NCBI GenBank assembly: GCA_015057625.1
Contig: SVDZ01000001.1
Location: forward strand, 120,921-184,920
DNA length: 64,000 bases
Reading direction: 5' to 3'
Source: Lachnospiraceae bacterium
GTDB lineage: Bacteria > Bacillota > Clostridia > Lachnospirales > Lachnospiraceae
The notes below the pieces were generated by a model. That model was not told the origin of the DNA. It worked only from the letters and a program-made list of their open reading frames with translations, and did not search any database. Below are positions 43,414-54,000 of the stretch, one piece after another. Each line of letters starts with the position of its first letter. Position 1 is the stretch's first letter. Both the position numbers and the translations under genes were made by a program.

Positions 43414-44409
43414 TCACCAATTGTTCACAAACTCCGACACTACCAACCTTCTTTTTGGTTCCTGTTCAATAAACATTTTCAGTTTTTCTTTATTTTTTTC
43501 CGAAAGCCATGCCTTTCCGGAATTTATGTAATTGTTTGCCACTTTCCAAAAGCGTTCCGGATAGATTAACAATGCCACAAACAGCTCCCACTCTTCCCGA
43601 CTGACTTCTCTGTTTTCATCGTAAGCCTTAACAAGTTTTCTTGCCGTATCTAAATTCCAACCATTTTTCTCCATAACCTTCTTAAACAATTTATAAAAAT
43701 CCACAATCTGAATATCACAGACCGCTCTAATATAATTAACAATAACAGCATCCGTTTTTGTCATCAGAATATTGTGAGGCCTCACATTTCCATGGCAAAG
43801 CATTTTGGATGCCCCTGCCCTTGCAAATAACTTTCCATAGTCTAACTTGTCCAAATACTTTTCTGCCGCAACCGCCTGCTCATAATACTCATCAATTCCT
43901 GCTTTAAGTTCATATTCAAATGCCCTTTTATTTTTTGCCCGGTCAATATAGCGTGAGGTCATCAGCAACTCTTTACTGTGCCTGTGCATCAGTTGTTCTA
44001 CATCTGCCCCTTGCTGGAAAATCATCTCCTGAGGAATAATCTCTTCCAGACGGCTGCAATCGGAATGAATAGCTGCCAGTTCTCCCACTCCTTTACACAA
44101 ATCCTCAATTTGCTCCACCTCACACTCCCTGTGCTCATACCACCTTTTCAAAATGTAAAAACCACCGTCCGGCCCCTGTGTCATCAGTTCATTATTATTG
44201 TTTCTGACGACCAGATCCGTTCGGTGGCCTTTGTCTTCTATGTATTTTTGTATTTTTTCAAGTAGCTCCAGTCTCCCTTTGCTATTTGTGTATTCTTTAA
44301 GTAAATACATTCCCTTGTCTGTCTCACAGTGATAAAAACCTCTGACTCTTCTGTAGTTTTTCACTCTGATATCATAATCCTCAAGCACTACCAACGATTT
44401 TTCATTCAT
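43414..44409 (-). CDS. CotS-family spore coat kinase-like protein
   Basis: The start at 44409 (MNEKSLVVLEDYDI) has GGAGG 5 nt upstream; an upstream frame from 44439 is not supported. The 331-residue product has a protein-kinase-like (aminoglycoside phosphotransferase) fold with the catalytic-loop block LCHGNVRPHNILMTK and a following IVNYIRAVCDIQIVDFYK. Spore-coat proteins CotS and YtaA belong here. The usual DFD aspartate is replaced (VNYIRA), so activity is uncertain. It groups with cca and the YtvI-like gene on the minus strand. Confidence 0.8.
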   Translation of the reverse strand: MNEKSLVVLEDYDIRVKNYRRVRGFYHCETDKGMYLLKEYTNSKGRLELLEKIQKYIEDKGHRTDLVVRNNNNELMTQGPDGGFYILKRWYEHRECEVEQIEDLCKGVGELAAIHSDCSRLEEIIPQEMIFQQGADVEQLMHRHSKELLMTSRYIDRAKNKRAFEYELKAGIDEYYEQAVAAEKYLDKLDYGKLFARAGASKMLCHGNVRPHNILMTKTDAVIVNYIRAVCDIQIVDFYKLFKKVMEKNGWNLDTARKLVKAYDENREVSREEWELFVALLIYPERFWKVANNYINSGKAWLSEKNKEKLKMFIEQEPKRRLVVSEFVNNW

Positions 44410-44493
44410 ACCAACCTCCAAGTGAATTGATGTTCTCAAAATATTATCTCGTAGAAAATCCGCTCACTTAATCGTATGCAAAAAAATCGCCGG

Positions 44494-45879
44494 TTATGAT
44501 TTCAGTTTATTATTTGCAGTTATATAATTCTCAATCACAATGTTTTTCAGTTTCTCTTCAGTATTCAGTTCAGGATTTGCAATTACCATACTAAGCAGTT
44601 CATCCAAAACATCTCCGATAATAGGTCCGGGACCAATTCCCATGGCAATGAGATCTCTGCCGGCAATGGCAAGCATCTTCGTGCAGTAGCAATCCCCTCT
44701 ATCAATAATCATATCATATGTAGAATGAACATACTCGAGAAGTGGCTTGGTCTGCTCGATGGCATACTCGCTTTTTCCTGCCGTGTCCGCATCCACAAGT
44801 TGTAAAAACAGTGGATAAATATCATCGCCGATTCTGTTGATAGTTTTTCTGACATTTGTCTCAGTCAGATTCATTCCCTGCAAATCATCGTGATGCTCTG
44901 TAAGTCTGCTGACAACATTTATAGTTTTATTGTCCATCTTAAGTCGCCTTAAAATATCATGAGCCATCTCTTTGCCCTTGATGGCATGTTTCTTAAAATG
45001 GTCACCCTTTTCATCTGTATATTTGACCACAGGCTTTCCCACATCATGAAGCAGTGCCGCCCATCTGATGAAATGCTCGCGGGGTACATTTTCCATCACC
45101 TTGATAGTGTGTTCACCCACATTGTACTTGTGATACTTTGTGTTTTGTTCGCACTCCATCATATCATCAAATTCCTTGAAGAAATATTTTGTGATACCCA
45201 TCTCGTAGGCATCTTTAAGTTTCCCCGGATTATTGGAAAGAATAAGTTTTTCCATCTCCGTATGAATTCTCTCCTTGCTGATATTAACAAGGTTTGAAGA
45301 AAGTTTTGAAGCAGCAGCTCTGGTATTTGCCTCAACATCAAATCCAAGCTGCGCGGAAAAACGAACCGCCCTCAATATTCTAAGAGCATCCTCCCCAAAT
45401 CTTTCCTCCGCGTTTCCAACACACTTAATTACCTTGCGCTCAATATCACCAATTCCGTCAAAGGCATCAACAAGTCCCATTTTGGGATTAAAAGCCATGG
45501 CATTAATGGTGAAATCCCTTCTCTTTAAATCCTCAATCAGATTAGAAGTAAACTCCACGCTATCCGGATGTCTGCTGTCATTGTACTCACCGTCAATTCG
45601 GTAGGTGGTAACTTCATATCCCACCCCCTTCATCATAACAGTTACCGTTCCGTGCTGTAGCCCTGTATCGATGGTTCTGTTAAACAGTTCTTTTACAGTC
45701 ATCGGCAGCGCCGACGTAGTTATGTCCCAATCCTGAGGTTCTCTTCCAAGAATGGTATCTCTGACACAACCGCCTACCGCAAAAGCTTCGTATCCGTTTT
45801 TTTCAAGTATCTTTATAATGAGATCCACATCTTTAGGCACTCTCATTTTTATATCTTTATTAAAGTTATAATTATTCAT
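44494..45879 (-). CDS. cca: CCA tRNA nucleotidyltransferase with HD domain
   Basis: The 461-residue enzyme adds or repairs the CCA end of tRNA. The nucleotidyltransferase motif is FAVGGCVRDTILGREPQDWDI. RRDFTINAMAFNP follows, and an HD domain (LLHDVGKP) sits in the middle, as in HD-containing Clostridia Cca. It is 5 bp downstream of the AI-2E/YtvI-like gene. Confidence 0.95.
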   Translation of the reverse strand: MNNYNFNKDIKMRVPKDVDLIIKILEKNGYEAFAVGGCVRDTILGREPQDWDITTSALPMTVKELFNRTIDTGLQHGTVTVMMKGVGYEVTTYRIDGEYNDSRHPDSVEFTSNLIEDLKRRDFTINAMAFNPKMGLVDAFDGIGDIERKVIKCVGNAEERFGEDALRILRAVRFSAQLGFDVEANTRAAASKLSSNLVNISKERIHTEMEKLILSNNPGKLKDAYEMGITKYFFKEFDDMMECEQNTKYHKYNVGEHTIKVMENVPREHFIRWAALLHDVGKPVVKYTDEKGDHFKKHAIKGKEMAHDILRRLKMDNKTINVVSRLTEHHDDLQGMNLTETNVRKTINRIGDDIYPLFLQLVDADTAGKSEYAIEQTKPLLEYVHSTYDMIIDRGDCYCTKMLAIAGRDLIAMGIGPGPIIGDVLDELLSMVIANPELNTEEKLKNIVIENYITANNKLKS

Positions 45880-45884
45880 ATGCT

Positions 45885-46916
45885 TTAAACCTTTTCACTA
45901 TTTTCACTCTGAACCACTATCATGTATATCAGTGGACCTGCGAACAATCCTATTATACCAAACAGTTTATATCCCGCAAACAATGTCAGAAGACTCATCA
46001 CGGGAGACAATCCAATGTTCTCGCCTATGAGTTTTGGCTCTAACACCTCTCTCACGATGTAGCATATCATAAATACCACAAATAAAACAATTGCCTTTTG
46101 AGTTGAGCCCGCAATAACCGATGCCAGTATCCATGGAATTAAAACAAGTCCGATTCCAATCATTGGCAATGCATCCATAATGCCTGCCCCAACTGCAATT
46201 AACAGTGAATATGGATTTTTCAATAATGAAAAACCTATAAAACACACTACAATATCAATAATCATAATAATTACCTGAGCTCTCACAAAGGCTTTAAAAA
46301 TATGTTTTACATGTTCTTTAACAGTCATAATCTGCTTTTTAAACAGCTTAATCTCCACATTCTTTGTCAAAAAATAGTAAACCGACACCACACTTATTAT
46401 CACTGCCACCAATACTTCAATCATCCATATACATCCGGAAAAGGAATTGTCCATCAACAAAGAAACCACTTTCCCCTTCCCCTGTTCTAAGCAGGCTGCA
46501 AACCCTTTTGACACAATCGAGTAGACCGCCCCTCTGTTCATAGAGAAATTCTCCTCCACTTTGCTGCACAGATGCATAACTCTTCCATCAATTCCTGTGT
46601 ATATATTTTCCCAATTATCCATAAGTCTTCTGGCCTGAGACGCAAGAATTTTCAAAATATAAAATCCTCCTCCGCCCACAATAAGTGCAAATGCAATTAT
46701 CACCAGTACGCTGCTTATTTTCTTTGACATTTTTATTTTTTCGCTCAACAAATTTGCCACGGGCTCAAGACATTTTGCAATTACAAACCCTACTGCCACA
46801 GGCCAGATAAGGGGAAGCACCCATTTTATTCCTATGTAAATAAATATAAAAATCCCACATATTTTAATAAGTTTATTTATGTCCTTCTTCAAATTACACT
46901 CATCCATTTTTTCCAT
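45885..46916 (-). CDS. AI-2E family transporter, YtvI-like sporulation membrane protein
   Basis: The 343-residue protein has seven to eight predicted membrane segments and the family pattern with GAGIMDALPMIGIGLVLIPW and EPKLIGENIGLSPVMSLLTLFAGYKLFG. The YtvI subgroup is linked to sporulation; the broader family includes exporters of unrelated solutes. Context (cca, cotS-like, sipL) fits the YtvI reading but does not prove it. Confidence 0.8.
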   Translation of the reverse strand: MEKMDECNLKKDINKLIKICGIFIFIYIGIKWVLPLIWPVAVGFVIAKCLEPVANLLSEKIKMSKKISSVLVIIAFALIVGGGGFYILKILASQARRLMDNWENIYTGIDGRVMHLCSKVEENFSMNRGAVYSIVSKGFAACLEQGKGKVVSLLMDNSFSGCIWMIEVLVAVIISVVSVYYFLTKNVEIKLFKKQIMTVKEHVKHIFKAFVRAQVIIMIIDIVVCFIGFSLLKNPYSLLIAVGAGIMDALPMIGIGLVLIPWILASVIAGSTQKAIVLFVVFMICYIVREVLEPKLIGENIGLSPVMSLLTLFAGYKLFGIIGLFAGPLIYMIVVQSENSEKV

Positions 46917-47074
46917 AACTATTTTGTCCCTGCACCTTCCAAACTACCTTCATTATTCAATACTACAGATGTTATTATTAACTCTCATTTTCAATTTATA
47001 CATATACACATCAATCAAGTTTTGTTATAATTGCTCTGAAACCATCCATTTATAATGGATAGAATGGAGTATTT

Positions 47075-47917
47075 ATGAAACGAATTATGAGTATCCAGGA
47101 TCTTTCCTGCCTTGGAAAATGTTCTCTGTCAGTGGCACTTCCTATTATTTCTGCCATGGGCATCGAGACTTCCATCGTTCCAACAGCAGTCCTCTCTGCA
47201 CATACGCAGTTCGACGGATTTCACATAAGAGATCTGACTGAGGATATGAAAAAGGTAAAAGAACACTGGAAAAAAGAAGATTTTAAATTCGACGGAATTT
47301 ACACAGGATATCTTGCTTCCGCACAGCAGATTGATATCGTAATTGAATATATAGAAGCTTTTTCAAGGCCTAACAACCTTGTAATTGTGGATCCGGTAAT
47401 GGCAGAAGACGGAAAGCTTTACACAGGATTTGACGATTCTCATCCTTCCCATATGGCAAGACTGTGCGGGAAGGCGGACATTATTATTCCAAACATTTCA
47501 GAGGCTGCTCTTCTTCTTGGCATGGATTATCCCGGAGAGGACTGCAGCATGGATAAGATTAAGGAAATGCTTTTGGGTCTCTCAAAACTCGGGGCTAAAT
47601 GCTGCGTTATTACAGGGGTTCATTTTGGAAATGACAGATTGGGCTTTGTCGGATACGACAGCCTTACTAATGACTTTTTTGAGGGCAGCACAAAAGAAGT
47701 CAAATATCGTTCCAACGGAACAGGGGACGTATTTGCAAGCACATTCACAGGTGCAGTGTTAAACGATTACTCAATAAAAGATGCGCTTATGCTTGCTGCT
47801 GAATTTACATGCAGATGTATAGATGATACGGCGAAGGACCCAAACCGTCGCACTTACGCAGTTAATTTTGAGACACAGATTCCTTGGTTATGTGAGGAAT
47901 TAAAGAAGAACATATAG
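47075..47917 (+). CDS. Pyridoxal/pyridoxamine kinase (PdxY/PdxK type)
   Basis: The 280-residue ribokinase-fold enzyme phosphorylates vitamin B6 vitamers. Features: SIQDLSCLGKCSLSVALPI with the substrate site, VIVDPVMAEDGKLY, and the anion-hole block YRSNGTGDVFASTFTG with the catalytic Asp. A TATAAT box is present about 52 bp upstream. The next gene begins 11 bp later and may be co-transcribed. Confidence 0.9.
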   Translation: MKRIMSIQDLSCLGKCSLSVALPIISAMGIETSIVPTAVLSAHTQFDGFHIRDLTEDMKKVKEHWKKEDFKFDGIYTGYLASAQQIDIVIEYIEAFSRPNNLVIVDPVMAEDGKLYTGFDDSHPSHMARLCGKADIIIPNISEAALLLGMDYPGEDCSMDKIKEMLLGLSKLGAKCCVITGVHFGNDRLGFVGYDSLTNDFFEGSTKEVKYRSNGTGDVFASTFTGAVLNDYSIKDALMLAAEFTCRCIDDTAKDPNRRTYAVNFETQIPWLCEELKKNI

Positions 47918-47928
47918 GGAGAATCAGT

Positions 47929-48825
47929 ATGGAAAACAACAATTTTTACAATTCTATTGATGGCACACCTAAAACCATTGAAGAATTACAGCAATGGTAT
48001 CGGGACCACAATCTGCCGTCTGCCGAGACCACAAGATTTTTTATCGGCGTCAACTACACAAACCCAAAGGCTTTTGGCATCTACAAAGAGGGGAACGAAT
48101 TTATTGTTTATAAAAACAAAGCCGACGGCACACGATCTATCAGATATCAGGGAGAGGACGAAGCTTATGCGGTAAAGGAGCTTTTTTTAAAGCTTAAAAG
48201 TGAGATTTTAAATCAGAAAGCTCTTAATGAGGAAAAACAAAGCAGTCAGTACTGCCGGAATTCTTCATCCGACAGTGAGGTTATGCGTGTTCCCGGTAAT
48301 TCAGGTTCATATACCGGTAGAAATATTAATTCAACTATGCATTCCGATAATCTCGGATGTTTCGGAGCAGTTTTCGTCTTATTGAATTTCTTTTCCATTC
48401 CTGTACTTATCGCAATCGGTGTTATTATCGGAGTTATCGGTTTGATTTTTGCTCCTAAGCCTACATATTACAAATACGACAATACTGTATACTGCCTTTA
48501 CGATAAAGAATACTATGAATATGATGAAGGCAGAGGAGATTACTACTCAATCAGTGAAGACAATTTACCTCCGGCATTGCTTAAGGATTTAGATGAGTTC
48601 AAATTTGACGATGATAGTTCGAACTGGAATTCTGACTATTCCTTCAAGGACTCGGACTACTACAACACGTACATTTACAAATCAGATTCAGGAAGTAATT
48701 CAAGCGACTATGATGACGATGATGATGACGACTACTATAATAGCTATGACTCCGGCGACAGCTACGACTGGGATTCCGGGGACAGTTGGGACTCAGGAGG
48801 TTCTGATTGGGATTCCGATTGGTAA
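47929..48825 (+). CDS. Membrane protein with acidic Asp/Ser/Trp-rich tail, unknown function
   Basis: The 298-residue protein has a soluble N-terminal domain (about 1-90: TIEELQQWYRDHNLPSAETTRFFIGVN), a linker, one or two membrane segments (about 144-170) and a tail ending in GDSYDWDSGDSWDSGGSDWD. GGGAG lies before the ATG. The tail is strikingly acidic and aromatic and may bind cations or be phase-separating; this is a guess. I do not recognise a named family. Confidence 0.7.
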   Translation: MENNNFYNSIDGTPKTIEELQQWYRDHNLPSAETTRFFIGVNYTNPKAFGIYKEGNEFIVYKNKADGTRSIRYQGEDEAYAVKELFLKLKSEILNQKALNEEKQSSQYCRNSSSDSEVMRVPGNSGSYTGRNINSTMHSDNLGCFGAVFVLLNFFSIPVLIAIGVIIGVIGLIFAPKPTYYKYDNTVYCLYDKEYYEYDEGRGDYYSISEDNLPPALLKDLDEFKFDDDSSNWNSDYSFKDSDYYNTYIYKSDSGSNSSDYDDDDDDDYYNSYDSGDSYDWDSGDSWDSGGSDWDSDW

Positions 48826-48863
48826 TTACTTGTAAGTAATGACCTTTTAATAATTGATATGAT

Positions 48864-48914
48864 AACTCCAAAGTAAACAGGTTTAATAACCTGATTTTGC
48901 TTTGGAGTTTTTTG
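48864..48914 (+). terminator. Terminator with nested stems
   Basis: AACTCCAAAG/CTTTGGAGTT (10 bp) encloses CAGGTT/AACCTG, followed by TTTTTTGT on the plus strand. Confidence 0.9.
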
Positions 48915-48952
48915 TCTTAATTTATCTTAAGGAACTATTAATAATTTAGTAC

Positions 48953-48981
48953 TTGACATTGCATAGTAGCTGATATATCAT
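48953..48981 (+). promoter_or_regulatory. Promoter of the PadR operon
   Basis: A perfect TTGACA (48953-48958), a 17-bp spacer and TATCAT (48976-48981) lie 40 bp before the PadR ATG. The AT-rich spacer around the -10 is a likely autoregulatory PadR site. Confidence 0.7.
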
Positions 48982-49020
48982 AATACCATGTTCAATATAG
49001 TAATGAAGTGAGGTGAGCTT

Positions 49021-49347
49021 ATGAACGTCCAATTCAAGAAAGGTGTTCTGGAATTGATTGTTCTCAAATCCGTTATATCAAAAGATATGTACGGATACGA
49101 ACTTGTGGAGGAAGTCTCTAAGGTTGTTGACGTCAATGAGGGAACTATCTATCCGTTGTTAAAAAGACTGACGAACGATCATCATTTTGAAACATATTTA
49201 AAAGAGTCCACTGAAGGACCGCCGAGAAAGTATTATCACATCACAGCTTCAGGTATTATATATCTGGATGAGCTTGAGAAAGAGTGGTTGGAATTTTCTG
49301 ATAAAGTTAGTAAATTTTTGAAGGAGAAAAACAATGAAAAAAGATGA
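49021..49347 (+). CDS. PadR-family transcriptional regulator
   Basis: The 108-residue winged-helix protein (MNVQFKKGVLELIVLKSVI, MYGYELVEEVSKVVDVNEGTIYPLLKRL) is of the short PadR-s2 type, with the wing in GPPRKYYHIT. It overlaps the DUF1700 gene by 14 bp. PadR proteins often repress their own operon and respond to envelope stress or toxic compounds. Confidence 0.93.
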   Translation: MNVQFKKGVLELIVLKSVISKDMYGYELVEEVSKVVDVNEGTIYPLLKRLTNDHHFETYLKESTEGPPRKYYHITASGIIYLDELEKEWLEFSDKVSKFLKEKNNEKR

Positions 49348-50245
49348 ATTTAAAAAGATTATAGAAAAAAATCTTAGTGTGTTAGACGATAAAGAAATTA
49401 AAGATATCGTTTCTGAATACGAACAGCACATCAATATGAAGATGGAAAAAGGTATGTCTGAAGAGGCTGCAATTGAAGACTTTGGCGACCTTACTGAACT
49501 TACCTCAGGCATTCTGGAGGCATATCACTTAAAAGGAAATCTGGCAGAAGACACACCATCCTCTACCGGAGAAAAATCTCTTCTTGATAGTGTAAGCAAT
49601 ATCTCAGGAGAGGCCGGTGAAATGGCATTGTCAGGCGCCAAAAATTTACTTGGATTCTGCAAAAAGATAGTTGTCAAAATATTAAAAGCTCCGGGAAAGG
49701 TTTGCAATGTAGTTACAGACAGTTTCAAAGACACTGAAGGAAAAAGTGGAATAGGAAAAATTATTTACGGAATTAAAAAATTATTTGTATCCACAATCAA
49801 ATTTGGAATTATATGCATCAAAAAATGCTTCAGCCTTGCCATAACACTTTGCATCAAATGTTTTAAACTGGGAATTTGGTTATTCAAAAAATGCTGCAAG
49901 GCAATAGTTGCTTTATTTGGCTTAACTGTTGCATTTTTGACTCTCGGATGTATCTTTTTGGTGGGACTTCTATTTGTCCTCTCAATACTTGGATATCCTT
50001 TAATCGGGCTTCTTATTGCTTCAACCGGAATGATTTTAATCGGCATTTCCATTGTAATGTTTTGCTATGGGATTTTATTTAAAAGAAATGCCGGCAAAAA
50101 AAATATCGTTAAATCAGATTTAAATGATTCAGATTCTAATGATTCAATGATTAAAGAATCATCAAATAATTTTACCGATGATGATTCAATTGATTTCGAA
50201 GATAATATTGTAAAAAATATTCAGGAGGTAATTGCTCATGCGTAA
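49334..50245 (+). CDS. DUF1700/HAAS-domain membrane protein
   Basis: The 303-residue protein begins with the HAAS-type signalling helix set (LDDKEIKDIVSEYEQHINMKMEKGMSEEAAIEDFGD, shown here in pieces: EYEQHI, EEAAIEDFG). A central amphipathic region precedes two membrane helices (about 195-220 and 225-255) and a Ser/Asp-rich tail. AAGGAG lies 7 nt before the ATG. PadR-DUF1700 pairs form common envelope-sensing modules. Confidence 0.88.
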   Translation: MKKDEFKKIIEKNLSVLDDKEIKDIVSEYEQHINMKMEKGMSEEAAIEDFGDLTELTSGILEAYHLKGNLAEDTPSSTGEKSLLDSVSNISGEAGEMALSGAKNLLGFCKKIVVKILKAPGKVCNVVTDSFKDTEGKSGIGKIIYGIKKLFVSTIKFGIICIKKCFSLAITLCIKCFKLGIWLFKKCCKAIVALFGLTVAFLTLGCIFLVGLLFVLSILGYPLIGLLIASTGMILIGISIVMFCYGILFKRNAGKKNIVKSDLNDSDSNDSMIKESSNNFTDDDSIDFEDNIVKNIQEVIAHA

Positions 50246-50900
50246 GATAATTAAAATATGCTTTTTACTTGCTATTTCCGGTTCACTGTTGGTTGGCATC
50301 GGAAGCGGTGTAGCTTTTGCAGAGTACAGTTCCATTGAATACGGTGGTAAGAAAGAAATTGTAGAGACTAAAAATATCCATAAAAGTGTTATGGTGGAAG
50401 TAGATTCTGATATGTTATGCCCTCCGATAGAAAACAGTTCCCAAAAACCAATTCTGTTCATTGATGATTGGGACAACAACAATAATTTCGATATAGAGAC
50501 TGATAAAAATGTACCTAAGGATTCCGTTAAAATAACTGTTGATTACGAAACTGCATCAGATAGTATTTCAATTTTCTTATCTAAAGACTCAGTTGACTGT
50601 TTAGGAAAAGTCTACCGAAACTCATTGGATATATTTGCTAATTACAACAATTCAGTTGCTGATGTGGGAAGTTTTGTGAAAACATCCAGACAGGTTCTCA
50701 ATGACCTCAAACATAGGAAGCTGTATGATTATACTGACAATTCCGGTGTAAAAAAAGTTGTTTTATACATCAACCCTGATGCAAATTTCACTATCGAAAA
50801 GGGGCAAAGTAAACCTGTTATATCCAAGGACGAATATGACTCGCTGCCGGAGGATACAAAACTCTCATTAAATGAAGAAGATTACATCATACAAAAATAA
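50238..50900 (+). CDS. Secreted protein of unknown function in the PadR operon
   Basis: The ATG at 50238 has AGGAGG 9 nt upstream; a TTG at 50232 is too close to the site. The 220-residue product has a signal peptide (ending GVAFAEY) and a beta-rich domain. It takes the position normally held by a DUF4097 adhesin-like protein in such operons, but I cannot confirm that family. Its start overlaps the DUF1700 stop by 8 bp. Confidence 0.75.
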   Translation: MRKIIKICFLLAISGSLLVGIGSGVAFAEYSSIEYGGKKEIVETKNIHKSVMVEVDSDMLCPPIENSSQKPILFIDDWDNNNNFDIETDKNVPKDSVKITVDYETASDSISIFLSKDSVDCLGKVYRNSLDIFANYNNSVADVGSFVKTSRQVLNDLKHRKLYDYTDNSGVKKVVLYINPDANFTIEKGQSKPVISKDEYDSLPEDTKLSLNEEDYIIQK

Positions 50901-50948
50901 AACTTTTCTAACTCCAAATGAGAAAAGGAGATTGAGTAATATGAGATA

Positions 50949-50996
50949 AAAAACGGTGCGCTTGTGATTTTTAATCACTAACGCACCGCTTTTTTA
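50949..50996. terminator. Bidirectional nested-stem terminator
   Basis: CGGTGCG/CGCACCG encloses GTGATT/AATCAC, with T/A tracts on both sides, between the convergent PadR operon and GH76 gene. Confidence 0.9.
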
Positions 50997-51040
50997 GTTT
51001 ATCCGGCGAGAACATAAGTGTTCTCCCGTCTGTTTATTAT

Positions 51041-54000
51041 TTAGTCTACAAGTGTTCCGTTCCAGTCAAATGCTATTTCTTTGTAACTTGGATTTACAAA
51101 CTTCAATATTGTGTTGTAAAGATAGTTATGGTTATTTACATTATTCATGAGTTTTCTGCTGTAAACGTAATCTGCAACACTGTATACTGAATAATTTTCA
51201 ACATCACTGTATACAACACTTCCATCTGAGAGTACTGCGTATGCTCTAACCTTGTACTGAGCAGTGAAGGCTGTCATATTCTTAGCTCCAAAGCTCATTG
51301 TGCAGGCAACATATGTAGCAGAATCTGAGTCACCCATAATATAACTGAGTGTACCCTTTGCTGTAGACTGATATGTTTTAATACAGTCAGTATCATTGTT
51401 TCTTACCATATCACTGTCTTTAATTCCTGTGCTTGAGCCATCGTAACCTGCAAGTCCGAAAATAAATCCGTATGATGTTACATTCTTTCCGTTGTATGAT
51501 TTTTCGATAGCTCCTACTACTCTGGTTCCCTCATATGAAGTACTAATCTGGAAACCTTCAATCATAGGCACATCATATGCGAAAGGTGCTTCTGTTTCAG
51601 GTTCAGTTGGTGCCTCTGTTGTAGGCTCAATATATACATCTCTGCTAAATCTGAATGATTTCAAATTACAAACATATGCTTTATTTGAAGTTGTAACAAA
51701 CTTGATGTAAATATTGTGCTTTCCTGAAATCTGAGTTGTAAGGTTTGTCTTAACTGTCTTGTATGTATTCCAATCAGAACCTGTATTTGGCATATTAATG
51801 CTACCGATTGGATTTGAATTTAAATCATCTGCATAGATTTCAATTTTACCTTCAGCATCATTTGTCTTACTTGCATAGTTAAATTCAATTGAAACTGCAT
51901 TTGTGTTTCCAAAGTTTAATGATTTGTAGAGTGCCCAAGTTCCGTTTGTAACACCGCCAAGATTGCTTGGATTTCCTGAACCGTCTTTGTCGATAACAAG
52001 ACCGTTTCTATCATCTAAATCTGTAGCTTTGATTGTACTGAATCCGTCCACTGTATATTCATCGAACTGGAAGTAATCTAAGTTACACACATAAGATGTA
52101 GGTGAATTAAACATTACATACACTTTGTGTTTTCCGGTAACTTTTCTTGTTGTGTTAGCAGAAACCATTCTCCATGTTGACCAGTTACCTGTTGGCTCAA
52201 TTGATGCAGATGCAATAACCTCTCCATCTTTTGAATCAAGTCTGAACTCAACTGTTGCATTTGCACCTTCATTAGCTTTCGAATAGTTAAAATTAACAGA
52301 TGATGCTCCTGTGCTTCCAAAATCTACATTGTAGTACGCTGTGTAATGACCGTTTTGAACACCACCAAGGCTTCTTCCACCTGAAGTTCCCGAAGAACCT
52401 TCAGCAATAAGTCCTCTTGTGTAATCCATGTCTTCTGCTTCGATTCTTTCATAAGCACTTCTGTCAATTGTGCTTCTGTATGTTGGCATATTGGCTGCAA
52501 CACATACTGCATTGTATCCTGCAAACTCATCCCAGTTAGCATCCTCAGATGTCTTCTTCTGCCATGAACACTGCTGGATGTTCTGAGAGTTTCTGTTCAT
52601 CCAAGCGATTGTAGCGTTCTTTGTAAAGAAGTCAAGATAATCATTCTTGTCTCTCTCTAAAATGTACATTCTCATGTATCTTACAAGGATTCCTCTAAAT
52701 CCGGAAAGGTCTCCTTCGTTTGTATTTTCTTCTTTTAATATTCTGTTGTAGCAAAGATGATCAAGTGTGTATTTTACAATGTTGTCAGCATCTGTTGCAT
52801 ATTTCTGATCACCAAAGTGATTGTAAAGCATTACAGCTGAGCCAAGGTATGTTCCCTGATTGTATGTTGAACACCAGTAATTTGCTACTGAACCGTCCTG
52901 ATTAATACAGTCTCTTACCCAACCTGCATCGCTTCCATCAGCAACGTAAAGATTTGAATTTCTCTGTGCTTCATAAATTCTCTTAGCCTTATCCCAATAT
53001 CCATTATCTCCTGTTGCTATTGCAAGGTGGCAAGCACAAACTATAGCAGGTCCATTGATACATCCGTTTGATGATGTATTTCTTCCGTTTTCTTCACACC
53101 ATCTGAGTACACCTGTTCTTACACCGTTTACTTCAAATGTAGAAGCTCTGTCATACATCAAATCAAAATTTGTCTTTGCAATGTCCAAGTACTTCTGACC
53201 GCCAAATAACATGTATGCTCTACATCCTGTAAGAGCTGCCCATGTAATGTCGTCATTGTACGCATTCCATGACCAGTTTTCTCCATTTTTTACAAGGAAA
53301 CTATCCCATGTTCCCTGAAACATCTCTCTGTACTGTGGGTTACCTGTAAGCTCATATCCGTCAAGCATTGCCTCCATGACTTCAGCAACACTCCAGAATC
53401 CCCATCCAAGAGTATTCTTTCCGGACTCACTTCTGTACTTAAAGTACTTATTCTTAAATGCGTCAAGCATTGTGTTTGCCTTGTCTAATGTGAAAGTCTC
53501 GTCTGTACGTGTTGTAGACTGGATTCTCCAAATCTGTCTGTCACTCTCTGTTGGAGCCTTTGTGTAAAGTCCTACCTGAGCGCCGTCATTTCTGTCATTG
53601 TTAGCCTCTCTCACTTCCACGTAAAGTTCCTGATTGTCATTCGTCTTTCTGGAAGATACGATGTAGAAACATCCTGCGTAAGTTCCTGATGTGATAGGAA
53701 CTATCTTCCATTTGTAATCATTTGAGTTATCATAACCATTGAAATCACAGTTACTTCCTGCTGTTGTTCCGCAAATCTTCATACTTTTTCCGGAAACAAC
53801 GTTTGTCATTGAGTAAAATTCTCCGCGCTCTGTCAATGTCCATCTGGCAAGATCACTCATTGCGTTTGTATTCCATACTACTGCGTTCGCCCAAAATGTA
53901 GACATATCTGTCTGTGTCAAAGCCTTTCCATTGTATGCACTCACAATGGTGTAAAGGCCGTTGTTATTAATACCCGCCGTTGCTGCCTCTGCCTTATTCT

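Noticed and set aside
47430..47762. 110-residue frame inside the vitamin B6 kinase gene
   Set aside because: Out-of-frame shadow; the kinase frame is complete with all motifs.
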